Below are positions 17,538 through 25,070 of a DNA stretch of 33,072 bases, one piece after another. This DNA comes from Deltaproteobacteria bacterium (lineage in GTDB: Bacteria > Desulfobacterota > Binatia > UTPRO1). The first letter of the stretch is position 1; every line of letters starts with the position of its first letter. The notes under the pieces are model-generated. The model was given only the letters and a program-made list of their open reading frames with translations, ran no database searches and had not been told where the DNA came from. The position numbers and the translations under genes are program-made. The stretch spans positions 1-33,072 of the forward strand of contig JAJCZP010000096.1 in assembly GCA_029262315.1 (NCBI GenBank), in the 5' to 3' direction.

Positions 17538-19253
17538 TCAAGCACGCCGAAGTGTCGTGGCGCCTGCCGGACCGGCGGCCAGCGCCTTGCGCTCGGCCGC
17601 GACCCCGGCTCGGTATCGCTCCACGGCGGTGGCGACCTCGGTGCGGTCCCAGCCGTGGACCGCACCCATCATCTCGGCGACCTCTTCGACGATGTCGAGG
17701 CCCGACGCGGCATCCCGAAACGTCAGGCGGAGGCGGCGCCGCAGCACGTCGTCGACGGTCATGGCGAGCTCGGCGGACGCGGCGCGCGGCACCTCGCCAC
17801 GCCGGTACGGCAGTGTGGGCACCAGCCGGCTGGCCGCGGCAGGATCGGATCCGAGCAGCGCGACCATCTCAGGGGCACTCGCCCCGTAGCGGCCGAGGAG
17901 GTGGCGCATCGTCTTTTCGTCGAGCTGCGGCGGCGCGGTCGCGCGCATACGCTTGGCGAAGCCCTGGTAGCCGCCACGGCCCGGCAGATCGACCTTGGCG
18001 CCGGGGAGCGGCGTGGTCGAGGTTTCGCACCGGCCGAAGCGACGGCTTGGATCGGCGCTGCGCAGGCGCTCGACGACCCGATCGACCATCTTCTCGGCCA
18101 CACTCCGGTAGGTAGTGAGCTTGCCGCCGCCAAGCGACAGCATTCCCGAGGGGCTCTCGAAAATCTCCTCCTCCCGAGACGTCTCTGACGGACTGGCGTC
18201 CTCGGGGGGCGCCACCAGCGGACGAAGACCCGCGAAGGCGCCAATGACATCGCGCTCGGCGAGCGCCGCCTGCGGAAAGTAGTGATTCACGGTTTCCAGA
18301 AGGTAGTCGACGTCCGCCGCGTCGGCCCTAACCGCTTCAGGGGCGGCGTCGTAGTCGGTGTCGGTCGTCCCCACCAGGATCTGGTCGTCCCACGGGATCG
18401 AGAACATGACCCGCCCATCCCGAGGTGAACGGAGGACGGTGGCTCGTTCGCTCTGGAGACGATCCCGCGCGACCAGGATGTGCACGCCCTTGGTCAGCCG
18501 CAGCACGGGCCGGCAGGCCGGATCGTCGAGGCGACGGACATGATCGAGCCACGGGCCGGTCGCGTTCACGATCTGGTGCGCGGAGAGCGTCATCGTGCCG
18601 CCACGCAGCCGGTCGACCAGATGCGCGTGGGTCGTCCCGTCATCGGCATGCGTAAACCCGTCGACGCCGACGTAGTTACAGGCAACGGCGCCAGCAGCGA
18701 CTGCTGACAAGACCGTTTCGAGCGTCAGCCGCGCATCGTCGGCCCAGCAATCGTAGTAGTGCATCGCACCGAGGAGGCCCTCCCGACTGAGGCCGGGCTC
18801 GTTCTCGAGCGTCGTCTGCCGTCCCCACCAACGGTGCCTGGCAATGTTCCGGAAGGCCGACAGCCCATCGTAGACCCAGAGTCCGGCGCTGAGCCGCAGG
18901 CGTCCGACGGGATCGCCGGCAAAGATCGGGAACACGAATGGCATCGGCCGGACAAGATGCGGGGCGATGCGCCGCCGCAATTGGTCGCGCTCGCGACTCG
19001 CTTCGAGCACCAGGCCGAACTCGTAGTTCTCGAGGTAGCGGAGGCCCCCGTGAATCAGCTTCGAGGACTTGCTACTCGTGCCACTCGCGAAATCAGCCTG
19101 TTCGACCAGGGCGACGCTGAGGCCACGCATGGCGGCGTCACGGGCGATCCCCGCGCCGTTGATACCACCTCCGACGACCAAGAGGTCGAAGGTCGGTGTG
19201 GCCAGCGCCTCGGCAAGCGCGGCCCGACGTGCCTCGAGGGCGTGCTCCGCCAT
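17538..19253 (-). CDS. glpD: Aerobic glycerol-3-phosphate dehydrogenase
   Basis: GlpD oxidises glycerol 3-phosphate to dihydroxyacetone phosphate at the inner membrane, passing electrons to quinone. The 571-residue protein starts with the FAD-binding DLLVVGGGINGAGIARDAAMRG (about 23-44). It has the conserved SSKSSKLIHGGLRYLE and DDQILVGTTDTDYD, and ends with the DAO C-terminal domain (LGRYGASAPEMVALL ... EVAEMMGAVHGWDRTEV). The gene begins 1 base after the glycerate kinase stop. No glycerol kinase or transporter is adjacent, so the source of glycerol 3-phosphate is probably lipid turnover. Confidence 0.95.
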   Translation of the reverse strand: MAEHALEARRAALAEALATPTFDLLVVGGGINGAGIARDAAMRGLSVALVEQADFASGTSSKSSKLIHGGLRYLENYEFGLVLEASRERDQLRRRIAPHLVRPMPFVFPIFAGDPVGRLRLSAGLWVYDGLSAFRNIARHRWWGRQTTLENEPGLSREGLLGAMHYYDCWADDARLTLETVLSAVAAGAVACNYVGVDGFTHADDGTTHAHLVDRLRGGTMTLSAHQIVNATGPWLDHVRRLDDPACRPVLRLTKGVHILVARDRLQSERATVLRSPRDGRVMFSIPWDDQILVGTTDTDYDAAPEAVRADAADVDYLLETVNHYFPQAALAERDVIGAFAGLRPLVAPPEDASPSETSREEEIFESPSGMLSLGGGKLTTYRSVAEKMVDRVVERLRSADPSRRFGRCETSTTPLPGAKVDLPGRGGYQGFAKRMRATAPPQLDEKTMRHLLGRYGASAPEMVALLGSDPAAASRLVPTLPYRRGEVPRAASAELAMTVDDVLRRRLRLTFRDAASGLDIVEEVAEMMGAVHGWDRTEVATAVERYRAGVAAERKALAAGPAGATTLRRA

Positions 19254-19254
19254 C

Positions 19255-20727
19255 TCAGGCGCCTCTGCCGCGCGAACTGGGAGCCGAGCGTCTCAGGCGG
19301 CCCCTGCGCCCAGCCCCATCTGCTTGCTGACCGTCCATCGGGAGCGTCCCCGCTTCTATCATACCCGGAGGCGGTCGCCATCGCGCGGCGGGCCAGACCA
19401 ACCCCAGCTTGAGATCGGCGACATTGGTCCCCGTCGGGCCGGTCATCACCAAGTCCCCGAGCGCGCGCAGGAGCGGATAGGCATCGTGGCCGACGAGCGC
19501 GTCGTCGAGGGCCCGCCCGACGCGGGCCGCACGCCGGCGCGTCTGTCCATCGACGTAGGCGCCCGCGGCGTCGGTTGGGCCATCGATACCGTCGGTCCCG
19601 ACGCTCAGCAGCGCCCATCCCGGACGATCGGCCAACACCTGGGCAACCCGGAGCGCGAACTCCTGATTGCGCCCACCGCGCCCAGGCGCGGGCCCGAGCC
19701 TGACCGTCGTCTCACCCCCAGCCACGACGAGCGTCGGCACCGTGACACGTGCCCTGGCGGCATCGAGCCGCCGAGCGAAATGCTCGGCGGCCGCGGTCGT
19801 CGCCCCGGTGAGGGGCGTCAGGACGACCCGCACCGCGAGGCCCACCCGTCGAGCGGCGCGCGCGGCACCCGCCCGCGCGGTCTGGTTCCCGGCCAAGAGC
19901 AGGGTCGGCACCCGTTGGCTCGCCAGCGCGCCGGGCTTCGGGGTCTCGACGCATCGTCCACGCATGCCACCCTGGAGACGCCGCCGCACCGCGTTGGGAA
20001 CCCGCGCTACGATTCCCGTCCGCACGAGCACCTGGAACGCCTCCGCGAACGTACTGGGATCGGCGACAGTCGGTCCCGAGCCGATCACCGAGAGATCGTC
20101 TCCCGGCACATCGGACAACACCAGCGCGGCGGCTGGCCTGATCCCCAAAGACGCCGCGAGACGTCCTCCCTTGATGGCGGAGAGATGTTTCCGAACGACG
20201 TTCATGTCGTCGATACTGGCACCGCTTGCCAACAGCAGCTCGCCCACCCGGCGCTTGTCACGAAGCGTGAGCCCCGGAGCGGGTGCGGCCATCAGGGCCG
20301 AGGCACCGCCCGTAAGGAGGACCAGCACCGGCGACGACTTGGCGCTTGCGATCGTGCGCAGCAGTCGACGGGTACCGTCCACGCTCCCGCGCGTCGGGAC
20401 CGGATGACCGCCATACACGAGATCGATGGCGGCGAGCGACGCGGCAGTGCCCGGTGGGACAATGATCAGCCCACCACGGACGCTGGCACCCAGACGGCGC
20501 TCCACGGCCGCCGCAAGTCCGGCCGCACCCTTCCCCGCACCGACGACGATCAGCCCAGCCCCAAGGGGCAATCGCACAGGGCGTCGGCGCTCGACGTGAA
20601 GATCGAGCGCGGCGCCCCCGGCGGCAATCGTCAGAACCCGCGCGATCAGGACGTCGGGGTCGAGCGCCCGCAGCGCCGCGGCAAACAGCCCGTCGAGCAG
20701 AACCCTCCGTGCCTGCCGCGCGGTCAC
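19255..20727 (-). CDS. Glycerate 2-kinase, MOFRL family
   Basis: This 490-residue protein of the DUF4147/MOFRL type phosphorylates glycerate to 2-phosphoglycerate. Visible marks are LIVVGAGKGAAGLAAAVE, GGHPVPTRGSVDGTRRLL, LTGGASALMAAPAPGLTL, MNVVRKHLSAIKGGRLA, LVLSDVPGDDLSVIGSGP, and the MOFRL segment GGETTVRLGPAPGRGGRNQEFAL with SVGTDGIDGPTDAAGAYVD. The family core ends near TGPTGTNVADLKLGLVW; about 40 further Arg/Gly-rich residues are an odd tail. Start GTG 20727. It sits between the dksA-like gene (33 bases) and glpD (1 base). With glpD it feeds three-carbon compounds into lower glycolysis. Confidence 0.92.
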   Translation of the reverse strand: MTARQARRVLLDGLFAAALRALDPDVLIARVLTIAAGGAALDLHVERRRPVRLPLGAGLIVVGAGKGAAGLAAAVERRLGASVRGGLIIVPPGTAASLAAIDLVYGGHPVPTRGSVDGTRRLLRTIASAKSSPVLVLLTGGASALMAAPAPGLTLRDKRRVGELLLASGASIDDMNVVRKHLSAIKGGRLAASLGIRPAAALVLSDVPGDDLSVIGSGPTVADPSTFAEAFQVLVRTGIVARVPNAVRRRLQGGMRGRCVETPKPGALASQRVPTLLLAGNQTARAGAARAARRVGLAVRVVLTPLTGATTAAAEHFARRLDAARARVTVPTLVVAGGETTVRLGPAPGRGGRNQEFALRVAQVLADRPGWALLSVGTDGIDGPTDAAGAYVDGQTRRRAARVGRALDDALVGHDAYPLLRALGDLVMTGPTGTNVADLKLGLVWPAARWRPPPGMIEAGTLPMDGQQADGAGRRGRLRRSAPSSRGRGA

Positions 20728-20760
20728 CCAGCCGGCGACCGCAGCGCTGGTCGAGCTATC

Positions 20761-21186
20761 CTACTGGCTGTCTTCGTCGAGATCAGCCGTGGGAAGCCGG
20801 CGGTAGGCCCGATCGTCCTCGACACGGCGATTCTGCCGGGCCTCGGTCTCGCGGTCGCCCTGACATTGCACGCAGAGTCGCGTAAACGGCATGGCTTCGA
20901 GACGCCCCTCGGCGATTTCCGACTCGCAGGACTCGCACTCGCCATAGGAACCGTCCGCGATCCGCTCGATCGCATCTTCGATGGCCTGCAACTTGCCACG
21001 ATCGCGATCAGTGAGGATGAAGCTGATCTCGCGATCTCGCTCTTCGCTGGCAAGATCGTAGGTATCCATGCCGTCGTCTTTTGACCCTTCGCGGCCCTGC
21101 TTCAGATCTTGGCGAATCTCCGCCATGAGCTGGTCTTTCATCGCCGCGAGGGTGGCGTTGGCTTTCTTGAGGAAGGCTTTTCTCAT
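20761..21186 (-). CDS. DksA/TraR-family zinc-finger transcription regulator
   Basis: DksA-like proteins enter the secondary channel of RNA polymerase and tune transcription, often with ppGpp. This 141-residue protein has a predicted coiled coil (residues ~1-75) whose tip DTYDLA matches the DksA D-x2-D-x-A pattern (Asp41, Asp44, Ala46). It also has the four-cysteine finger CESC...CVQC (Cys84, 87, 105, 108) with the family sequence GRLEAMPFTRLC. ATG 21186 is chosen over the upstream in-frame ATG because a strong promoter predicts transcription beginning near 21202 and AGGA lies at the right distance. It is first in the operon with glycerate kinase, glpD and nth. Confidence 0.9.
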   Translation of the reverse strand: MRKAFLKKANATLAAMKDQLMAEIRQDLKQGREGSKDDGMDTYDLASEERDREISFILTDRDRGKLQAIEDAIERIADGSYGECESCESEIAEGRLEAMPFTRLCVQCQGDRETEARQNRRVEDDRAYRRLPTADLDEDSQ

Positions 21187-21197
21187 AGGAATCCTAT
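21185..21197. promoter_or_regulatory. 13-bp palindrome over start codon and ribosome-binding site
   Basis: ATAGGAATCCTAT is a perfect palindrome around a central base. On the minus strand it covers the AGGA ribosome-binding site and the first two bases of the ATG of the dksA-like gene. It could be a repressor site, or a chance by-product. Two near-identical GCTAAGG(A/G)G direct repeats lie just upstream (21211-21230) within the promoter. Confidence 0.35.
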
Positions 21198-21208
21198 CGG
21201 CCCGACGA

Positions 21209-21237
21209 ATGCTAAGGAGTGCTAAGGGGCGTGTCAA
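21209..21237 (-). promoter_or_regulatory. Sigma-70-type promoter of dksA-like operon
   Basis: Minus strand: TTGACA (21237-21232), 17-base spacer, TAGCAT (21214-21209). The predicted start near 21202 gives a very short leader of about 16 bases. This marks the 5' end of a new transcript in the gap after the 810-residue gene. Confidence 0.75.
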
Positions 21238-21276
21238 CTAGCTAATTCGACGTTCGTGCACAACTGCCCCACCTTA

Positions 21277-23709
21277 CTATTCTTTGGTGGCAGGGCCCAC
21301 GCGAACCAGCATCGCGCTCCCGACGGGAAGATTCGCAGCCTCCGCGAGGGCCCGCTGCAGGTCGAACAGGACGGGCGCGAGATGCGCCCCAGGCCCACCG
21401 AGCACGACCGAGGCCGCGTGCAGCCGGCCGAGCTGACGCCGCACCTGCATGCAGACGAGCGGCGTCGCCTCCCGCTCGCGATCGACCTCGGGATCCCTCG
21501 GGGACAGGAGCAGACTATTGCTCCGTTCGCGACCGCCGCCGGCACACTCGGTGCGCAAACGCGCGGCGACCGTGGCGACCTGATCGAGACTGCCCTGGTA
21601 TCGAAGCAGCCGATCAGCGAGTACCGGGTGAGCGGCGAGGATCTCGGCCGGAGACAGGCCGGGTGTCGGCGAATCCTCGGGAAGCTGGGGCACGTAGCAC
21701 GCCGCCACGGGACCACCTCCACTCCCGACCGCCGTCGCGGCGTCGGCGGCGTCCCCAATCGCGACCACCGGCAGCGGGAGACCGGACGGCGTCCCCCCGG
21801 AGGTCCCGCCCGCGGGCATACTCCGGATGGCCTTCCGCACGTTCTCGGCATCATCCCCTACCCGAAAATTGTTCGAAATCGACAGGAAGCAGACGTCGCC
21901 CAACGGCAATCCGGACGCCGCCCCCAGTGCAGCGCCCCACCCGCGGGCGACACCCAACGCGTTCTGCGGCAACCCGCCGTAGATGTCGTGACTCCGGGCC
22001 ACCTGGACCGTCTGCAACGCGCCTTCGTGGCAGAACCAGAGATCGAAGACGAGGCACGGTCGATGTTGCGCGGTGGCGGGCAGGTCGACCATCGGGACCC
22101 ATCGCTGGTTGATGCAGACCCGCGCCGGATCAGCGGCGAGCGCCGCGCCCGTGGCCGCGATCTGATCGAAAAAGAAGTGACAGGTGCGATCGCCATACGT
22201 GTAGTCCCCACGCGCACGCACGTCAGGCGCGGCGGCAAGAAGCTCCTGGGCGTAGTGATCGATGTGCTCCTCGCTGGCCGGATACGCGGCCGGTATCGCC
22301 ATCGCGTCCATGGCTGGAATGACGAAGAACGTGCACCAGCCTTCGGCGACGCGTCCCTTCTGCGTCGTGGTAAGGAGGCCGTGTTCCCGGAGATTCTCGA
22401 GCCCCGCGGTCCAGGTCTCCTCGAGTGAGCCGCCCGTGATGACGGTGCCCGCGCTCAGATGATGATCGACGTTCTTCCTGGCATCGGACGCGAGCGGCTG
22501 CCCTTCCTCGAACCGAAGCCCGGTCCGCAATGCGAACTCGGCGCGCCCGACCTGGACGGCGAGATACACCAGATGCTGATCGCGTTCCGGATAGTCGCCC
22601 AGGTAATCCCCCGCGCAGATGGCGGCCAGGAGATCGACAGCAGAGCGCGCTTGGAGCGTCTCGACGTGCGCCCCGTCGGCGTCGTGAAAGTCCGCGGCCA
22701 GTGTCCCCTCTTCGTACGACGGGCGCACTTTGAAGAACCCGTTCGGGTCCAACCGAATTGGAGAATTGCGTCCTTCCTCAGCGGGGTCGGGCAGTGGACC
22801 GTCCGGCACCGCGAGGCCAAGCCGCGCGGCGTCGTCCGGAAACTCGGTGGCGAGGACAGCGTACTCGGCGGTCATGGCCCACGCACTGAGGCGCTCCTCC
22901 CAGCCAGACACACGCTCGACGGCGCCGCGGCGAAGCGCCGTGTGCAGTGCGCGCTGCGCGCGTCCGTCCGGCTTGCCAACGCTGACGACCGGCGGGCCCC
23001 CACTCGCATCCTCGAGCACGAGCGCGGCGCCCGCCCGCCGCACCGTCAGCCGTGGGTTCTCCTGCAATTGCCCCGCCGGCACCTGGAGGATGCGCGGGCG
23101 CCAACGATAGACGTCGATGCTTTCGAGGAAACTCCACGACGGCGCAGCAACCGGCTGGACCCGCTCGGCCAAGGTCTCGGCGACCGCGCCGAACAGGCTC
23201 GGCGGATCGACGGGACCGCGACAGTCGACGATGTCGAGCGAACGCCCCCGGAACACCGCGATGTCATCGTGCGACAGCGTTGCCAGCGCGTCACGCGCGA
23301 AGACTTTCGTCACGCGAGGCTCTGCTCCGTCGCCAGGCAGAACATGCCGCCCCTCGTCGACCCCGTGATGATACAGGCAACGCACACCCTCGAGCGGATA
23401 GAACACCGGAGAATCCTCGCCGCAGAGCACGAGCACGGACACGTACGGATTGGTGATCAGATTCTGCACCACCCGCTCAACGCCATCGCGAAGCGTGGCG
23501 ATCGTCCCGATCACCGCGAGCGCCGCGCTCGGGATCGAGACCGGCAGGTGCTCGAGGATCGTCGCCAATGGCGGATCCGCCTTCCGCTGCCCGGCGATCT
23601 CCAGCTCGGTATGGCCGATCAGGATCGCGACGTTGGCGCGGGGGTCGAAAACGCGGACCTTCTCGTCATCGGGAAAGAAGGGCCACTCGCGCTCGAAATC
23701 AAACGACAC
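21277..23709 (-). CDS. MtrA-like / DUF4346-like / tandem thymidylate-synthase-like fusion protein
   Basis: An 810-residue protein in four parts. (1) Residues ~25-155 resemble subunit A of tetrahydromethanopterin S-methyltransferase (ALAVIGTIATLRDGVERVVQ, NPYVSVLVLCGED, CLYHHGVDEG). (2) Residues ~195-410 end in RDQHLVYLAVQVGRAEFAL, like DUF4346. (3) Residues ~430-630 look like thymidylate synthase: RPCLVFDLWF with the candidate nucleophile Cys552, ARSHD (Arg572, Asp575) and GLPQN (Asn583). The Cys-Arg and Arg-Asn spacings (20 and 11) equal those of E. coli ThyA (Cys146, Arg166, Asn177). The ThyA His207 and Tyr209 positions read Asn and Phe. (4) Residues ~690-810 repeat this fold without Cys, Arg or Asp. 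It is last in an operon with a dCMP deaminase fusion. I infer a dUMP-related methyl or hydroxymethyl transfer; whether it makes dTMP is unknown. Confidence 0.75.
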   Translation of the reverse strand: MSFDFEREWPFFPDDEKVRVFDPRANVAILIGHTELEIAGQRKADPPLATILEHLPVSIPSAALAVIGTIATLRDGVERVVQNLITNPYVSVLVLCGEDSPVFYPLEGVRCLYHHGVDEGRHVLPGDGAEPRVTKVFARDALATLSHDDIAVFRGRSLDIVDCRGPVDPPSLFGAVAETLAERVQPVAAPSWSFLESIDVYRWRPRILQVPAGQLQENPRLTVRRAGAALVLEDASGGPPVVSVGKPDGRAQRALHTALRRGAVERVSGWEERLSAWAMTAEYAVLATEFPDDAARLGLAVPDGPLPDPAEEGRNSPIRLDPNGFFKVRPSYEEGTLAADFHDADGAHVETLQARSAVDLLAAICAGDYLGDYPERDQHLVYLAVQVGRAEFALRTGLRFEEGQPLASDARKNVDHHLSAGTVITGGSLEETWTAGLENLREHGLLTTTQKGRVAEGWCTFFVIPAMDAMAIPAAYPASEEHIDHYAQELLAAAPDVRARGDYTYGDRTCHFFFDQIAATGAALAADPARVCINQRWVPMVDLPATAQHRPCLVFDLWFCHEGALQTVQVARSHDIYGGLPQNALGVARGWGAALGAASGLPLGDVCFLSISNNFRVGDDAENVRKAIRSMPAGGTSGGTPSGLPLPVVAIGDAADAATAVGSGGGPVAACYVPQLPEDSPTPGLSPAEILAAHPVLADRLLRYQGSLDQVATVAARLRTECAGGGRERSNSLLLSPRDPEVDREREATPLVCMQVRRQLGRLHAASVVLGGPGAHLAPVLFDLQRALAEAANLPVGSAMLVRVGPATKE

Positions 23710-23733
23710 CAGGGCCTCGCGCTCGGGTCGCGC

Positions 23734-24354
23734 CTAAGCGGCAGGTGTCCGCGGTCGAAATCCGGTCGCGCTCCGAAAGGCCGTGTTGAAGTCACGATAG
23801 AGCGATCGGTGCGGCTCCAGCCGGTAGTTCTTCTTGACGAGCGTCTCGGAGATGTCGTCGACCTCCTCCACACCCGCCCATCCCTTCGGCGTGGGGTACG
23901 CGTAGTAGGGCGTATCGTCGGGCACGCCGGCGACGTACACGACGTTGATCGGCCGTCCGGCTTTGCGCGCCGAGTAGACGCGGTGCATGCCGTCGTTCAC
24001 GAGCTTGATACACGGGCCGGCCGGCTCACGGGAACATTCGACCACGGGCGGGAGCAGATCCATGCCGTCTTCCGGGCCCTCCGGCGTCCAGAAACGCACG
24101 AAGCCGCGCAATCCGTAGAGATCGACCTCGTGCGCGCGAAGTGCCGCCGCCAACGCCGCGATCTTCTCGAGCTCGCCCCGCTGCACGTAGAGTTGTGCGG
24201 GCTGGAGCGCATCCGCGTCGTAGGACTCGAGAAGCGTCAGGTCGGCACGCGCGTACGGCAAACTGAGCGGTCGGCGATGCAGCGCGACGCGACGCAGCCC
24301 GGCGAAGAGATCCTCCACCCCGAAACGCTCCACGCGTGAGATTTCGATGTTCAC
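23734..24354 (-). CDS. ParB/Srx-fold protein with DGMHR motif (SerK/ParB-like)
   Basis: This 206-residue protein contains VNDGMHRVYSARKAGRPINV (residues 119-138). The DGxHR signature with a following helix is shared by ParB-type CTPase domains and by the ADP-dependent free serine kinases (SerK/SbnI). The sequence YYAYPTPKGW (150-159) after it is also reminiscent of SerK. The C-terminus is rich in Arg and aromatics (KKNYRLEPHRSLYRDFNTAF). There is no helix-turn-helix region of chromosomal ParB, so DNA partitioning is unlikely. GTG 24354 overlaps the HAD gene's stop (GTGA, 24354-24351), fixing the start. It precedes the TS-like fusion by 24 bases. A nucleotide-dependent kinase or binding role in the same pathway is inference. 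Confidence 0.55.
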   Translation of the reverse strand: MNIEISRVERFGVEDLFAGLRRVALHRRPLSLPYARADLTLLESYDADALQPAQLYVQRGELEKIAALAAALRAHEVDLYGLRGFVRFWTPEGPEDGMDLLPPVVECSREPAGPCIKLVNDGMHRVYSARKAGRPINVVYVAGVPDDTPYYAYPTPKGWAGVEEVDDISETLVKKNYRLEPHRSLYRDFNTAFRSATGFRPRTPAA

Positions 24355-25070
24355 GAGGATGCGATACCGCGCGAGGATGCCGTAGACAAGTACGCGCGTG
24401 GCGCCTGAGGTTGGCCGAGCGCCGCGAGCAACAGCTCGCGAACCTCGGCGAGATCGCGAGCGTAGACCGCACCGGGGGGTAGGGTTGTCCGCTCGGAGGC
24501 CGCCGTGGCTCCCGGAACCCAGATCGCGCCCATGCCGAGCTCGAGCGCCGGTACGACGTCCTTGTCGAGACTGTCCCCGACCATGACCGTGAACTCCGGC
24601 GCCACATCGGCCGCGGCGAGCGCCACCTCGTACAACGCGGGATCGGGCTTGGCGATGCCGACTTCGTAGCTGAGATGCCAGGACTCGATGCGCGGTACGA
24701 TCGCCGGACACGCCCGACGAAACCCCGCCGCGTACGGCGCCCAGATGTTCGAGATGACACCGATGTGGGCACCGGCAGCGGCGACCGCGTCAATACACGC
24801 GGTCGCGCCCGGGACCTCCACCGGCTCCCGTTGCTGCGCCTCCCAGACCTCGGTCACGACCGGCTCAATGTCGCGAGCAATCTCGAGCACGGAGCGCAGA
24901 CGCGCCGCGAGGGCCCCGGGCGAGGCAAAGGACTCCCGGAACACGAGCTGGGTGATCGTCCGCCCCTGCTCGCGCGGCAGGCCGAGCGCCTCCGCCAGCC
25001 GCTTCCCAGGGCCAACGGTCGGGCGATGCACGAGGGTATCGCCGATGTCGAAAAAGACGGTACGGGTCAC
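24351..25070 (-). CDS. HAD-superfamily hydrolase
   Basis: This is a 239-residue haloacid-dehalogenase-fold phosphatase. Motif I is VFFDIGDTLVH with nucleophile Asp8 and acid/base Asp11. Motif II is IGVISN, motif III is the Lys in VGIAKPDPALYE, and motif IV is VMVGDSLDKDVVPAL. A helical cap lies between motifs I and II (residues ~18-95). Such enzymes hydrolyse phosphate monoesters, nucleotides included. Here the setting between a dCMP deaminase fusion and a TS-like protein suggests a (deoxy)nucleotide or sugar phosphate as substrate. GTG 25070 overlaps the upstream TGA (GTGA, 25070-25067), and its own stop overlaps the next start in the same way. Confidence 0.88.
   Translation of the reverse strand: MTRTVFFDIGDTLVHRPTVGPGKRLAEALGLPREQGRTITQLVFRESFASPGALAARLRSVLEIARDIEPVVTEVWEAQQREPVEVPGATACIDAVAAAGAHIGVISNIWAPYAAGFRRACPAIVPRIESWHLSYEVGIAKPDPALYEVALAAADVAPEFTVMVGDSLDKDVVPALELGMGAIWVPGATAASERTTLPPGAVYARDLAEVRELLLAALGQPQAPRAYLSTASSRGIASS

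Noticed and set aside
19069-21084. 671-residue plus-strand reading frame
   Set aside because: Antisense to glpD, glycerate kinase and the dksA-like gene.
22459-24339. 626-residue plus-strand reading frame
   Set aside because: Antisense to the 810-residue fusion and the DGMHR gene, both of which show real motifs.
23734-24354. Chromosome-partition protein ParB
   Set aside because: Only the DGxHR fold motif is present; the helix-turn-helix and dimer domains and a neighbouring parA are absent.
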